A DNA stretch of 64,000 nucleotides from Hydractinia symbiolongicarpus (GCF_029227915.1 NC_079885.1:3472001-3536000); one strand, 5' to 3'. Positions 52,401 through 63,949 are shown, counted from the stretch's first letter. Numbers and translations: made by a program. Notes: generated by a model not told the origin, from the letters alone.

Positions 52401-54628
52401 ATAGACTGAAGCTCTTAGAAAGTCAGTGAAATGTAGTTTTGGAAACTGTCTCTATTTCTTCAGCGCCCGCTATAGGCTTGAATTGGTCCCACAGTAAAAA
52501 AAAACTTATTTATCTAAACTTTAAAATGAACCGCTAACACAGCGTCCAGTGTAATTGCTCAGTTTCAGCAATCATTTCAAATTAAGAAGAACGTTATTTC
52601 TTAGAATCCAGTTGTCTCATTTATCACATCTATAAGGTCAAAGACCAAAATCAGTTCAATTAAATCCCACAGTCAATCCTTTCAATGTTAAAAGCGATGC
52701 AACCCAGTAATAATAAAAATAACGCTAAATACATGTTGGTACGAGTATGTGACACACCCGTTGTACCTCAAATGGACTGAAGCCTTTAGAAAGTCAGTGA
52801 AATGTAGTTTTTGAAACCGTCTCTATTTCTTCAGCGCCAGCTATAGGCTAGGATGTGTCCCACAGTAAAAAATACCTTATTTATCTGCATTTTTAAATGA
52901 AGCGCTACCACAGCGCCTAGTGTAATCGCTGAAATCCAGCAATCATGTCAAACTAAAAAGAATGTTATTTCTTGGAGTCCAATTGTCTCATTTATCCATT
53001 TATAAGGTCGCATTCCAAAATCAGTTCAATTAAATCCCACAGTCAATTCTTTCACTGTTAAAAGCGATGCAACCTAATAATATTAGAAAAATATCACTAA
53101 ATACATGTTGGTACGAATACGTGACCTAACCATTGTACTTCAAACGGACGAATACCGTTAGAAAGTCAATGAATAGTAGTTTTTGAAACTGTCTCTATAT
53201 CTTCAGAGCGCGTTAAGTTCTAGATTTGGTCCCACATTAAAAAATGACTTATTTATCTACATTTTTAAATGAAGCGTTACCACAGCGCCTAGTGTAATCG
53301 CTGAGTTCCAGAAATCATGTCAAACTAAAAAGAATGTTATTTCTTGGAGTCCAATTGTCTCATTTATCCATTTATAAGGTCGCATTCCAAAATCAGTTCA
53401 ATTAAATCCTGCAGTCAATCCTTTCAATGTTAAAAGCGATGCAACCCAGCAATAGTAAAAAATATCGCTAAATACCTGTTGGTACGAATACGTGACCTAA
53501 CCATTGTACTTCAAACGGACGAATACCGTTAGAAAGTCAATGAATAGTAGTTTTTGAAACTGTCTCTATATCTTCAGAGCGCGTTAAGTTCTAGATTTGG
53601 TCCCACATTAAAAAATGACTTATTTATCTACATTTTTAAATGAAGCGTTACCACAGCGCCTAGTGTAATCGCTGAGTTCCAGAAATCATGTCAAACTAAA
53701 AAGAATGTTATTTCTTGGAGTCCAATTGTCTTATTTATCCATTTATATGGTCGCATTCCAAAATCAGTTCAATTAAATCCTGCAGTCAATCCTTTCAATG
53801 TTAAAAGCGATGCAACCCAGCAATAGTAAAAAATATCGCTAAATACCTGTTGGTACGAATATGTGACGCAACCGTTGTACCTCAAATAGACTGAAGCTCT
53901 TAGAAAGTCAGTGAAATGTAGTTTTGGAAACTGTCTCTATTTCTTCAGCGCCCGCTATAGGCTTGAATTGGTCCCACAGTAAAAAAAAACTTATTTATCT
54001 ATACTTTAAAATGAACCGCTAACACAGCGTCCAGTGTAATTGCTCAGTTTCAGCAATCATTTCAAATTAAGAAGAACGTTATTTCTTAGAATCCAGTTGT
54101 CTCATTTATCACATCTATAAGGTCAAAGACCAAAATCAGTTCAATTAAATCCCACAGTCAATCCTTTCAATGTTAAAAGCGATGCAACCCAGTAATATTA
54201 AAAATAACGCTAAATACATGTTGGTACGAGTATGTGACACACCCGTTGTACCTCAAATGGACTGAAGCCTTTAGAAAGTCAGTGAAATGTAGTTTTTGAA
54301 ACCGTCTCTATTTCTTCAGCGCCAGCTATAGGCTAGGATGTGTCCCACAGTAAAAAATACCTTATTTATCTGCATTTTTAAATGAAGCGCTACCACAGCG
54401 CCTAGTGTAATCGCTGAAATCCAGCAATCATGTCAAACTAAAAAGAATGTTATTTCTTGGAGTCCAATTGTCTCATTTATCCATTTATAAGGTCGCATTC
54501 CAAAATCAGTTCAATTAAATCCCACAGTCAATCCTTTCACTGTTAAAAGCGATGCAACCTAATAATATTAGAAAAATATCACTAAATACATGTTGGTACG
54601 AATACGTGACCTAACCATTGTACTTCAA
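52401..54628 (+). repeat. 4-mer period of 1485 bp, about 1.5 copies
   Basis: Units start at 52401, 52772, 53144, 53515, 53886 and 54257. Units 52401, 52772 and 53144 recur at 53886, 54257 and 54629, each exactly 1485 bp later. The third and fourth units (53144, 53515) are themselves near-identical neighbours carrying ctctatatcttcagagc and a pair of gcgttaccac variants. The rare ggatgtgtcccac and aaaaatacc variants occur only at 52772 and 54257. Confidence 0.9.
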
Positions 54629-57229
54629 ACGGACGAATACCGTTAGAAAGTCAATGAATAGTAGTTTTTGAAACTGTCTCTATATCTTCAGAGCGCGTTA
54701 AGTTCTAGATTTGGTCCCACATTAAAAAATGACTTATTTATCTACATTTTTAAATGAAGCGCTACCACAGCGCCTAGTGTAATCGCTGAGTTCCAGAAAT
54801 CATGTCAAACTAAAAAGAATGTTATTTCTTGGAGTCCAATTGTCTCATTTATCCATTTATATGGTCGCATTCCAAAATCAGTTCAATTAAATCCTGCAGT
54901 CAATCCTTTCAATGTTAAAAGCGATGCAACCCAGCAATAGTAAAAAATATCGCTAAATACCTGTTGGTACGAATATGTGACGCAACCGTTGTACCTCAAA
55001 CGGGTGGAACTGTTAGAAAGTCAATGAAATGTAGTTTTGGAAACTGTCTTTATTTCTTCAGCGCCCGCTATAGGCTTGAATTGGTCCCACAGTAAAAAAA
55101 AAATTATTTATCTAAACTTTAAAATGAAGCGCTAACACAGCGCCCAGTGTAATCGCTGAATTCCAGCAATTATGTCAAACTAAAAAGAATGTTATTTCTT
55201 GGAGTCCAATTGTCTCATTTATTGCATTTATATTGTCAAAGTCCAAAATCAGTTCAATTAAGTCCCACAGTCAATCGTTTCACTGTTAAAAGCGATGCAT
55301 CCAAGTAATATCGGAAAAATATAGCTAAATACATGTTGGTACAAATATGTTACGCAACTGTTGTACCTCAAATCGACTGATACCGTTAGAAAGTCCATGA
55401 AAGGTAACTTTTGAACTGTCTGTATTTCATCAGCGCGCGCTAACGGCTACGATTAGTGCCACAGTACAAAATGACTTATTTATCTAAATTTTTAAGTTAA
55501 GCGCTACCACATTGCCCAGTGTAATTGCTCAGTTCCAGCAGTCATTTCAAGTTAAGAAGAACGTTATTTCTTGGAGTCCAGTTGTTTCATTTATCACATC
55601 TATAAGGTCAAAGACTAAAGTCAGTTTAATTAAATCCCACTGTCAATCCTTTCACTGTTAAAGCGATGCAACCTAGTAATATTAAAAAAATATCGCTAAA
55701 TATCTGTTGGTACGAGTATGTGTCGCACCCGTTGTACCTCAAATGGACTGAAGCCCTTAGAAGGTCAGTGAAATGTAGTTTTTGAAACTGTCTCTATTTC
55801 TTCAGAGCGCGCTAACTTCTAGATTTGGTCCCACATTAAAGAATGACTTATTTATCTACATTTTTAAATGAAGCCCTACCACAGCGCCTAGTGTAATCGC
55901 TGAGTTTCAGCAATCAAGTCAAATTAAGAAGAATGTTATTTGTTGGAGTCCAATTGTCTCATTTATTCATTTATAAGTTCACAGTCCGAAATCAGTTTAA
56001 TTAAATCCCACAGTCAATCGTTTCACTGTTGAAAGCGATGCATCCTAGTAATGTCAGAAAAATATCGCTAAATACATTTGGTACGAATACGTGACATAAC
56101 CATTGTACTTCAAACGGACGGACACCGTTAGAAAGTCAATGAATTGTAGTTTTTGAAACTGTGTCTATTTCTTCAGAGCGCGCTAACTGCTAGATTTGTT
56201 CCCACATTAAAGAATGACTTATTTATCTACATTTTTAAATGAAGCCCTACCACAGCGCCTAGTGTAATCGCTGAGTTCCAGCAATCAAGTCAAATTAAGA
56301 AGAATGTTATTTCTTAGAGTCCAATAGTCTCATTTATCCATTTATAAGGTCACAGTCCAAAATCAGTTCAATTAAGTCCCACATTCAATCGTTTCACTGT
56401 TAAAAGCGATGCATCCTAGTAATATCAGAAAAATATCGCAAAATATATGTTGTTACGAATATTTTACGCAACTGTTGTATCTCAAACGGACTGATACCAT
56501 TAGAGAGTCCATGAATGGAAACTTTTGAAATTGTCTCCATTTCTTCAGCGCGCGCTAACGGCTACGATTGGTGCCACAGTACAAAATGACTTATTTATCT
56601 AAATTTTTAAGTTAAGCGCTACCACATTGCCCAGTGTAATTGCTCAGTTCCAGCAGTCATTTCAAGTTAAGAAGAACGTTATTTCTTGGAGTCCAGTTGT
56701 CTCATTTATCACATCTATAAGGTCAAAGACTAAAATCAGTTTAATTAAATCCCACAGTCAATCCTTTCACTGTTAAAGCGATGCAACCTAGTAATATTAA
56801 AAAAATATCGCTAAATACCTGTTGGTACGAGTATGTGATGCACCCGCGGTTCCTCAAATGGACTGAAGCCCTTAGAAAGTCAGTGAAATGTAGTTTTTGA
56901 AACTGTCTCTATTTCTTCAGAGCGCGCTAACTTCTAGATTTGGTCCCACATTAAAAAATGACCTATTTATCTACATTTTTAAATGAAGCGCTACCACAGC
57001 GCCTAGTGTAATCGCTGAGTTTCAGCAATCAAGTCAAATTAAGAAGAATGTTATTTGTTGGAGTCCAATTGTCTCATTTATTCATTTATAAGTTCACAGT
57101 CCGAAATCAGTTTAATTAAATCCCACAGTCAATCGTTTCACTGTTGAAAGCGATGCATCCTAGTAATGTCAGAAAAATATCACTAAATACATGTTGGTAC
57201 GAATACGTGACCTAACCATTGTACTTCAA
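54629..57229 (+). repeat. 2.60-kb 7-mer, copy 1
   Basis: Seven monomers: 54629, 55000, 55372, 55743, 56114, 56486, 56858. The second is diagnostic, with leader acgggtggaactgttag. Others carry atcgactgataccg, gaagcccttagaagg, acggacaccgttag, tgataccattagagag and cacccgcggttcctc. The whole series is followed by a second copy at an offset of 2601 bp. Confidence 0.94.
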
Positions 57230-59829
57230 ACGGACGAATACCGTTAGAAAGTCAATGAATAGTAGTTTTTGAAACTGTCTCTATATCTTCAGAGCGCGTT
57301 AAGTTCTAGATTTGGTCCCACATTAAAAAATGACTTATTTATCTACATTTTTAAATGAAGCGCTACCACAGCGCCTAGTGTAATCGCTGAGTTCCAGAAA
57401 TCATGTCAAACTAAAAAGAATGTTATTTCTTGGAGTCCAATTGTCTCATTTATCCATTTATATGGTCGCATTCCAAAATCAGTTCAATTAAATCCTGCAG
57501 TCAATCCTTTCAATGTTAAAAGCGATGCAACCCAGCAATAGTAAAAAATATCGCTAAATACCTGTTGGTACGAATATGTGACGCAACCGTTGTACCTCAA
57601 ACGGGTGGAACTGTTAGAAAGTCAATGAAATGTAGTTTTGGAAACTGTCTTTATTTCTTCAGCGCCCGCTATAGGCTTGAATTGGTCCCACAGTAAAAAA
57701 AAAATTATTTATCTAAACTTTAAAATGAAGCGCTAACACAGCGCCCAGTGTAATCGCTGAATTCCAGCAATTATGTCAAACTAAAAAGAATGTTATTTCT
57801 TGGAGTCCAATTGTCTCATTTATTGCATTTATATTGTCAAAGTCCAAAATCAGTTCAATTAAGTCCCACAGTCAATCGTTTCACTGTTAAAAGCGATGCA
57901 TCCAAGTAATATCGGAAAAATATCGCTAAATACATGTTGGTACAAATATGTTACGCAACTGTTGTACCTCAAATCGACTGATACCGTTAGAAAGTCCATG
58001 AAAGGTAACTTTTGAACTGTCTGTATTTCATCAGCGCGCGCTAACGGCTACGATTAGTGCCACAGTACAAAATGACTTATTTATCTAAATTTTTAAGTTA
58101 AGCGCTACCACATTGCCCAGTGTAATTGCTCAGTTCCAGCAGTCATTTCAAGTTAAGAAGAACGTTATTTCTTGGAGTCCAGTTGTTTCATTTATCACAT
58201 CTATAAGGTCAAAGACTAAAGTCAGTTTAATTAAATCCCACTGTCAATCCTTTCACTGTTAAAGCGATGCAACCTAGTAATATTAAAAAAATATCGCTAA
58301 ATATCTGTTGGTACGAGTATGTGTCGCACCCGTTGTACCTCAAATGGACTGAAGCCCTTAGAAGGTCAGTGAAATGTAGTTTTTGAAACTGTCTCTATTT
58401 CTTCAGAGCGCGCTAACTTCTAGATTTGGTCCCACATTAAAGAATGACTTATTTATCTACATTTTTAAATGAAGCCCTACCACAGCGCCTAGTGTAATCG
58501 CTGAGTTTCAGCAATCAAGTCAAATTAAGAAGAATGTTATTTGTTGGAGTCCAATTGTCTCATTTATTCATTTATAAGTTCACAGTCCGAAATCAGTTTA
58601 ATTAAATCCCACAGTCAATCGTTTCACTGTTGAAAGCGATGCATCCTAGTAATGTCAGAAAAATATCGCTAAATACATTTGGTACGAATACGTGACATAA
58701 CCATTGTACTTCAAACGGACGGACACCGTTAGAAAGTCAATGAATTGTAGTTTTTGAAACTGTGTCTATTTCTTCAGAGCGCGCTAACTGCTAGATTTGT
58801 TCCCACATTAAAGAATGACTTATTTATCTACATTTTTAAATGAAGCCCTACCACAGCGCCTAGTGTAATCGCTGAGTTCCAGCAATCAAGTCAAATTAAG
58901 AAGAATGTTATTTCTTAGAGTCCAATAGTCTCATTTATCCATTTATAAGGTCACAGTCCAAAATCAGTTCAATTAAGTCCCACATTCAATCGTTTCACTG
59001 TTAAAAGCGATGCATCCTAGTAATATCAGAAAAATATCGCAAAATATATGTTGTTACGAATATTTTACGCAACTGTTGTATCTCAAACGGACTGATACCA
59101 TTAGAGAGTCCATGAATGGAAACTTTTGAAATTGTCTCCATTTCTTCAGCGCGCGCTAACGGCTACGATTGGTGCCACAGTACAAAATGACTTATTTATC
59201 TAAATTTTTAAGTTAAGCGCTACCACATTGCCCAGTGTAATTGCTCAGTTCCAGCAGTCATTTCAAGTTAAGAAGAACGTTATTTCTTGGAGTCCAGTTG
59301 TCTCATTTATCACATCTATAAGGTCAAAGACTAAAATCAGTTTAATTAAATCCCACAGTCAATCCTTTCACTGTTAAAGCGATGCAACCTAGTAATATTA
59401 AAAAAATATCGCTAAATACCTGTTGGTACGAGTATGTGATGCACCCGCGGTTCCTCAAATGGACTGAAGCCCTTAGAAAGTCAGTGAAATGTAGTTTTTG
59501 AAACTGTCTCTATTTCTTCAGAGCGCGCTAACTTCTAGATTTGGTCCCACATTAAAAAATGACCTATTTATCTACATTTTTAAATGAAGCGCTACCACAG
59601 CGCCTAGTGTAATCGCTGAGTTTCAGCAATCAAGTCAAATTAAGAAGAATGTTATTTGTTGGAGTCCAATTGTCTCATTTATTCATTTATAAGTTCACAG
59701 TCCGAAATCAGTTTAATTAAATCCCACAGTCAATCGTTTCACTGTTGAAAGCGATGCATCCTAGTAATGTCAGAAAAATATCGCTAAATACATTTGGTAC
59801 GAATACGTGACATAACCATTGTACTTCAA
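57230..59829 (+). repeat. 2.60-kb 7-mer, copy 2
   Basis: Monomers: 57230, 57601, 57973, 58344, 58715, 59087, 59459. Each matches its partner 2601 bp earlier, including rare variants such as ttaaagaatgac, ctgtgtctatttc and cacccgcggttcctc. Visible changes are few, for example tatagctaaatac in copy 1 against tatcgctaaatac here. This is one of the youngest large duplications in the window. Confidence 0.94.
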
Positions 59830-60944
59830 ACGGACGGATACCGTTAGAAAGTCAATGAATTGTAGTTTTTGAAACTGTGTCTATTTCTTCAGAGCGCGCT
59901 AACTGCTAGATTTGTTCCCACATTAAAGAATGACTTATTTATCTACATTTTTAAATGAAGCCCTACCACAGCGCCTAGTGTAATCGCTGAGTTCCAGCAA
60001 TCAAGTCAAATTAAGAAGAATGTTATTTCTTAGAGTCCAATAGTCTCATTTATCCATTTATAAGGTCACAGTCCAAAATCAGTTCAATTAAGTCCCACAT
60101 TCAATCGTTTCACTGTTAAAAGCGATGCATCCTAGTAATATCAGAAAAATATCGCAAAATATATGTTGTTACGAATATTTTACGCAACTGTTGTATCTCA
60201 AACGGACTGATACCATTAGAGAGTCCATGAATGGAAACTTTTGAAATTGTCTCCATTTCTTCAGCGCGCGCTAACGGCTACGATTGGTGCCACAGTACAA
60301 AATGACTTATTTATCTAAATTTTTAAGTTAAGCGCTACCACATTGCCCAGTGTAATTGCTCAGTTCCAGCAGTCATTTCAAGTTAAGAAGAACGTTATTT
60401 CTTGGAGTCCAGTTGTCTCATTTATCACATCTATAAGGTCAAAGACTAAAATCAGTTTAATTAAATCCCACAGTCAATCCTTTCACTGTTAAAGCGATGC
60501 AACCTAGTAATATTAAAAAAATATCGATAAATACCTGTTGGTACGAGTATGTGATGCACCCGCGGTTCCTCAAATGGACTGAAGCCCTTAGAAAGTCAGT
60601 GAAATGTAGTTTTTGAAACTGTCTCTATTTCTTCAGAGCGCGCTAACTTCTAGATTTGGTCCCACATTAAAAAATGACCTATTTATCTACATTTTTAAAT
60701 GCAGCGCTACCACAGCGCCTAGTGTAATCGCTGAGTTTCAGCAATCAAGTCAAATTAAGAAGAATGTTATTTGTTGGAGTCCAATTGTCTCATTTATTCA
60801 TTTATAAGGTCACAGTCCAAAATCAGTTTAATTAAATCCTACAGTCAATCGTTTCACTGTTGAAAGCGATGCATCCTAGTAATGTCAGAAAAATATCGCT
60901 AAATACATTTGGTACGAATACGTGACATATCCATTGCACTTCAA
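59830..60944 (+). repeat. 1115-bp trimer, third copy of the 7-mer's last three units
   Basis: Units 59830, 60202 and 60574 repeat the last three monomers of the 7-mer (56114-57229 and 58715-59829) with a 1115-bp period. The first unit reads acggataccgttag instead of acggacaccgttag. The trimer was therefore amplified once more on its own, after or alongside the 7-mer duplication. Confidence 0.92.
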
Positions 60945-61513
60945 ACGGACGGATACCGTTAGAAAGTCAATGAATTGTAGTTTTTGAAACTGTCTCTACT
61001 TCCTCAGCGCGCACTAACGGCTACGATTGGTGCCACAGCACAAAATGACTTATTTCTCCAAACTTTTAATTAAAGCGCTACCACACCGCCAAGTGTAATT
61101 GCTCACTTCCAACGATCATTTCAAATTAAAAAGAACGTTCTTTCTTGGAGTCCAGTTGTCTCATTTATCTCATCTATAAGGTCAAACTCCAAAATCAGTT
61201 CAATTAAATCCCACAGTCAATCCTTTAACTGTTAAAAGCGATGCAACCTAGTAATATTAAAAAAATATTGCTAAATACATGTTGGTACGAATACGTGACG
61301 CAACAGTTGTACCTCAAACGGACTGATGCCGTTGGAAAGTCAGTTTCTGAAACTGTCTCTATTTCTTTAGCGCGCGTTAACTGCTAGGATTGGTGCCACA
61401 TTAAAAAATGACTTATTTACCTAAATTTTTAAGTGAAGCGCTACCACAGCGCCCAGTGTAATCGCTGAGTTCCAGCAATTATGTCAAATTAAGAAGAATG
61501 TTATTTCTTGGGA
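60945..61513 (+). repeat. Last forward satellite units
   Basis: Units start at 60945 and 61318. They are more divergent than their neighbours (ctacttcctcagcgcgcac, cacaccgccaagtg, and a leader missing several bases around gttggaaagtcagtttctg). The second is cut off at about 61513, in the block ttatttcttggga, where the orientation reverses. Confidence 0.9.
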
Positions 61514-61521
61514 GGTTATTT
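61514..61521. other. Inversion junction
   Basis: Forward satellite ends with ttatttcttggga and reverse-complement satellite begins with ctaggcgctgtgg at 61522. The few bases between (aggttattt or part of it) fit neither side exactly, though they resemble the gttatttct just before. The two sides are not matching points of the monomer, so this is a rearrangement and not a simple palindrome. Confidence 0.88.
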
Positions 61522-63689
61522 CTAGGCGCTGTGGTAGTGCTTCATTTAAAAATGTAGATAAATAAGTCATTTTTTAATGTGGGACCAAATCTAGCAGTTA
61601 GCGCGCTTTGAAGAAATAGAGACAGTTTCAAAAACTACAATTCATTGATTTCCTAATGGTATCCATCCGTTTGAAGTACAATTGTTACGTCACATATTCG
61701 TACTAACATGTACTTAGAGATATGTTTCTGATATCACTAGGCTGCATTGCTTTTAACAGCGAAACGATTGTCTGTGGGATTTAATTGAACTGATTTTGGA
61801 CTGTGACTTTATAAATGGATAAATGAGACCATTGGAATCCAAGAAATAACATTCTTCTTAATTTGACTAGATTGCTGGAACTCAGCGATTACACTAGGAG
61901 CTGTGGTAGCGCTTCATTTAAAAATGTAGATAAATAAGTCATTTTTTAATGTGGGACCAAATCTAGCAGTTAGCGCGCTTTGAAGAAATAGAGACAGTTT
62001 CAAAAACTACAATTCATTGATTTCCTAATGGTATCCATCCGTTTGAAGTACAATGGTTACGTCACATATTCGTACTAACATGTACTTAGAGATATGTTTC
62101 TGATATCACTAGGCTGCATTGCTTTTAACAGCGAAACGATTGTCTGTGGGATTTAATTGAACTGATTTTGGACTGTGACTTTATAAATGGATAAATGAGA
62201 CCATTGGAATCCAAGAAATAACATTCTTCTTAATTTGACTAGATTGCTGGAACTCAGCGATTACACTAGGAGCTGTGGTAGCGCTTCATTTAAAAATGTA
62301 GATAGATAAGTCATTTCTTAATGTGGGACCAAATCTAGCTGTTAGCGCCCTCTGAAGAAATAGAGACAGTTGCAAAAACTACAATTCATTGACTTTCTAA
62401 CGGTATCCGTCCGTTTGAAGTACAATGGTTACGTCACGTATTTGTACCAACATGTATTTAGTGATATTTTTCTAATATTACTAGGTTGCATCGCCTTTAA
62501 CCGTGAAACGATTGATTCTGGGACTTAATAGAACTGATTTTAGACCTTGACATTATAAATGTGATAAATGAGACAATGGGACTCCAAGAAATAACATTCG
62601 TTTTATTCTGGAATTCAGCGATTCCACTGGGCGCTGTGGTAGCGCTTAATTTTGAAGTTTAGATAAATAAGTTATTTTTTACTGCGGGACCAATCCAAGC
62701 CTATAGCGGGCGCTGAAGAAATAGAGACAGTTTTTAAAACTACATTTCACTGACTTTCTAAGAGCTTCAGTCCATTTGAGGTACAACGGTTGCGTCACAT
62801 ATTCGTACTAACAGGTATTTAGCGATATTTTTTAATATTACTAGGTTGCATCGCTTTTAACAGTGAAAACTTTGGCTGTGGGATTTAATTGAACTGATTT
62901 TTGTCTTTGACCTTATAGATGTGATAAATGAGACAACTGGATTCCAAGAAAAAACGTTCTTTTTAATTTGAAATGATTGCTGGAACTGAGCAATTACAGT
63001 GGGCCCTGTTGTAGCGCTTAACTGAAAAAATTTAGATAAATAGTTCAATTTGTACTGTGGCACTAATCGTAGCCGTTAGCGCGCGCTGAAGGAATAGAGA
63101 CAGTTCAAAAGTTACCTTTCATGGACTTTCTAACGGTGTGAGTCCGTTTGACGTACAATGGTTATGTCACGTATTCGTACCAAATGTATTTAGCGATATT
63201 TTTCTGACATTACTAGGATGCATCGCTTTCAACAGTGAAACGATTGACTGTGGGATTTAATTAAACTGATTCTGGACTGTGACGTTATAACTGAATAAAG
63301 GAGACAATTGGACTCCAAGAAATAACATTCTTCTTAATTTGACTTGATTGCTTGAACTCAGCGATTACACTAGGCGCAGTGGTAGCGCTTCATTTAAAAA
63401 TGTAGATAAATAAGTCATTTTTTAATGTGGGACCAAATCTAGAAGTTAGCGCGCTCTGAAGAAATAGAGACAGTTTCAAAAACTACAATTCATTGACCCT
63501 CTAACAATATCCGTCCGTTTGAGGTACAACGGTTACGTCACGTATTCGTACCAACATGGATTTAGTGATATTATTTTGTAATTTTACTAGGTTGCATCGC
63601 TTTTAACAGTGAAACGATTGACTGTGGGATTTAATTAAACTGATTTTGGACTGTGACCTTATAAATGAATAAGTGAGACAATTGGACTC
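61522..63689 (-). repeat. Inverted satellite block (~6 units, subfamily B)
   Basis: Monomers run on the minus strand. Their leader anchors fall at 61670, 62042, 62414, 62775, 63147 and 63518 (spacings 372, 372, 361, 372, 371). Units beginning with the ctagg block at 61522 and 61894 are almost identical, sharing gatttcctaatggtatcc and tacttagagatatg, a local tandem duplication. The 361-bp unit lacks about 11 bp beside taacattcgttttattctgg. A 68-codon minus-strand frame at 62857-63063 is a satellite frame, not a gene. The array stops at about 63689 in the middle of a monomer (attggactc). Confidence 0.94.
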
Positions 63690-63780
63690 AGCTAGAGTAG
63701 TACACCCTTATAAACAGTTTTTCGGTTTTACACGGCCAAACCCTATTAAAAAAACGCTGCTTTTAGACCCCTAAAAAAAG

Positions 63781-63794
63781 CTGTGACGTCACAG
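63781..63794. promoter_or_regulatory. Palindrome with CRE core (tgacgtca)
   Basis: ctgtgacgtcacag is a perfect 14-bp palindrome. Its centre, tgacgtca at 63784-63791, is the full consensus cAMP response element bound by CREB/ATF bZIP dimers. Whether it acts as a promoter element here is unknown, since no gene is visible downstream. Confidence 0.4.
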
Positions 63795-63823
63795 ATTTTA
63801 TCATACCTCAATTGAGTAAACAA

Positions 63824-63833
63824 GTCACGTGAC
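63824..63833. promoter_or_regulatory. Palindrome with E-box core (cacgtg)
   Basis: gtcacgtgac is a perfect 10-bp palindrome around cacgtg, the canonical E-box bound by bHLH and bHLH-ZIP factors. Function here is unproven. Confidence 0.35.
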
Positions 63834-63836
63834 ACC

Positions 63837-63910
63837 ATGACGGCACTCGACAAAACTGCTTACATCATCAAAAATGACGGCCGTCGACAAATGTGCTGAC
63901 ATCAACAAAC
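63837..63910 (+). repeat. Imperfect 37-bp tandem repeat
   Basis: Two blocks start at 63837 and 63874. Each has atgacggc..tcgacaaa, then ctg and acatca.caaa at the same spacing. The second contains the palindrome gacggccgtc (63876-63885), which the first has lost or not gained. Confidence 0.75.
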
Positions 63911-63920
63911 TCGCAAATCT

Positions 63921-63949
63921 ATTTGAGTAGGGAAATCCCCTACTCAAAT
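63921..63949. repeat. Inverted repeat, 12-bp arms
   Basis: atttgagtaggg (63921-63932) and ccctactcaaat (63938-63949) are exact complements separated by five bases. As RNA it would form a hairpin; as DNA it could be a transposon-type or cruciform-forming inverted repeat. No T-tract follows, so I do not call it a terminator. Confidence 0.8.

Larger units (their letters stand above)
1..63689. repeat. Satellite DNA array, ~372-bp monomer, ~171 copies
   Basis: One sequence of about 372 bp recurs through the whole interval. Using unit 1 as the ruler, each monomer holds in order: a variable leader (1-28, acgg..tacc..), a T-rich stretch ending ctatttcttcag (about 29-62), a CpG-rich core gcgcgcgctaacg (about 61-75), gtcccacagt (86-95), an AT tract with tctaaattttt, agcgctacca (131-140), taatcgctga (about 153-162), caatcatgtcaaattaag (about 170-187), cacatttataaggtc, a second tcccaca block (about 265), agcgatgcaac (about 294), ctaaatacatgttgg (about 329-343), and a terminal gtgacgcaaccgttg block. 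Usual lengths are 371, 373 and 374 bp in the first half and 371-372 bp in the second. Short open frames of 60-90 codons recur only because units repeat; they are not genes. Copy count is from my own placement of unit starts. Confidence 0.98.

Noticed and set aside
1-61513. CRISPR-like array of regular repeats
   Set aside because: There are no unique spacers; the whole 372-bp unit repeats, far longer than any CRISPR repeat-spacer unit, and no cas gene is present.
61500-61540. Perfect palindrome at the orientation switch
   Set aside because: The two sides join different parts of the monomer, so the arms do not match around the junction; only long-range inverted similarity exists.
63921-63949. 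Rho-independent terminator
   Set aside because: The hairpin has no T-tract, and the setting is eukaryotic.
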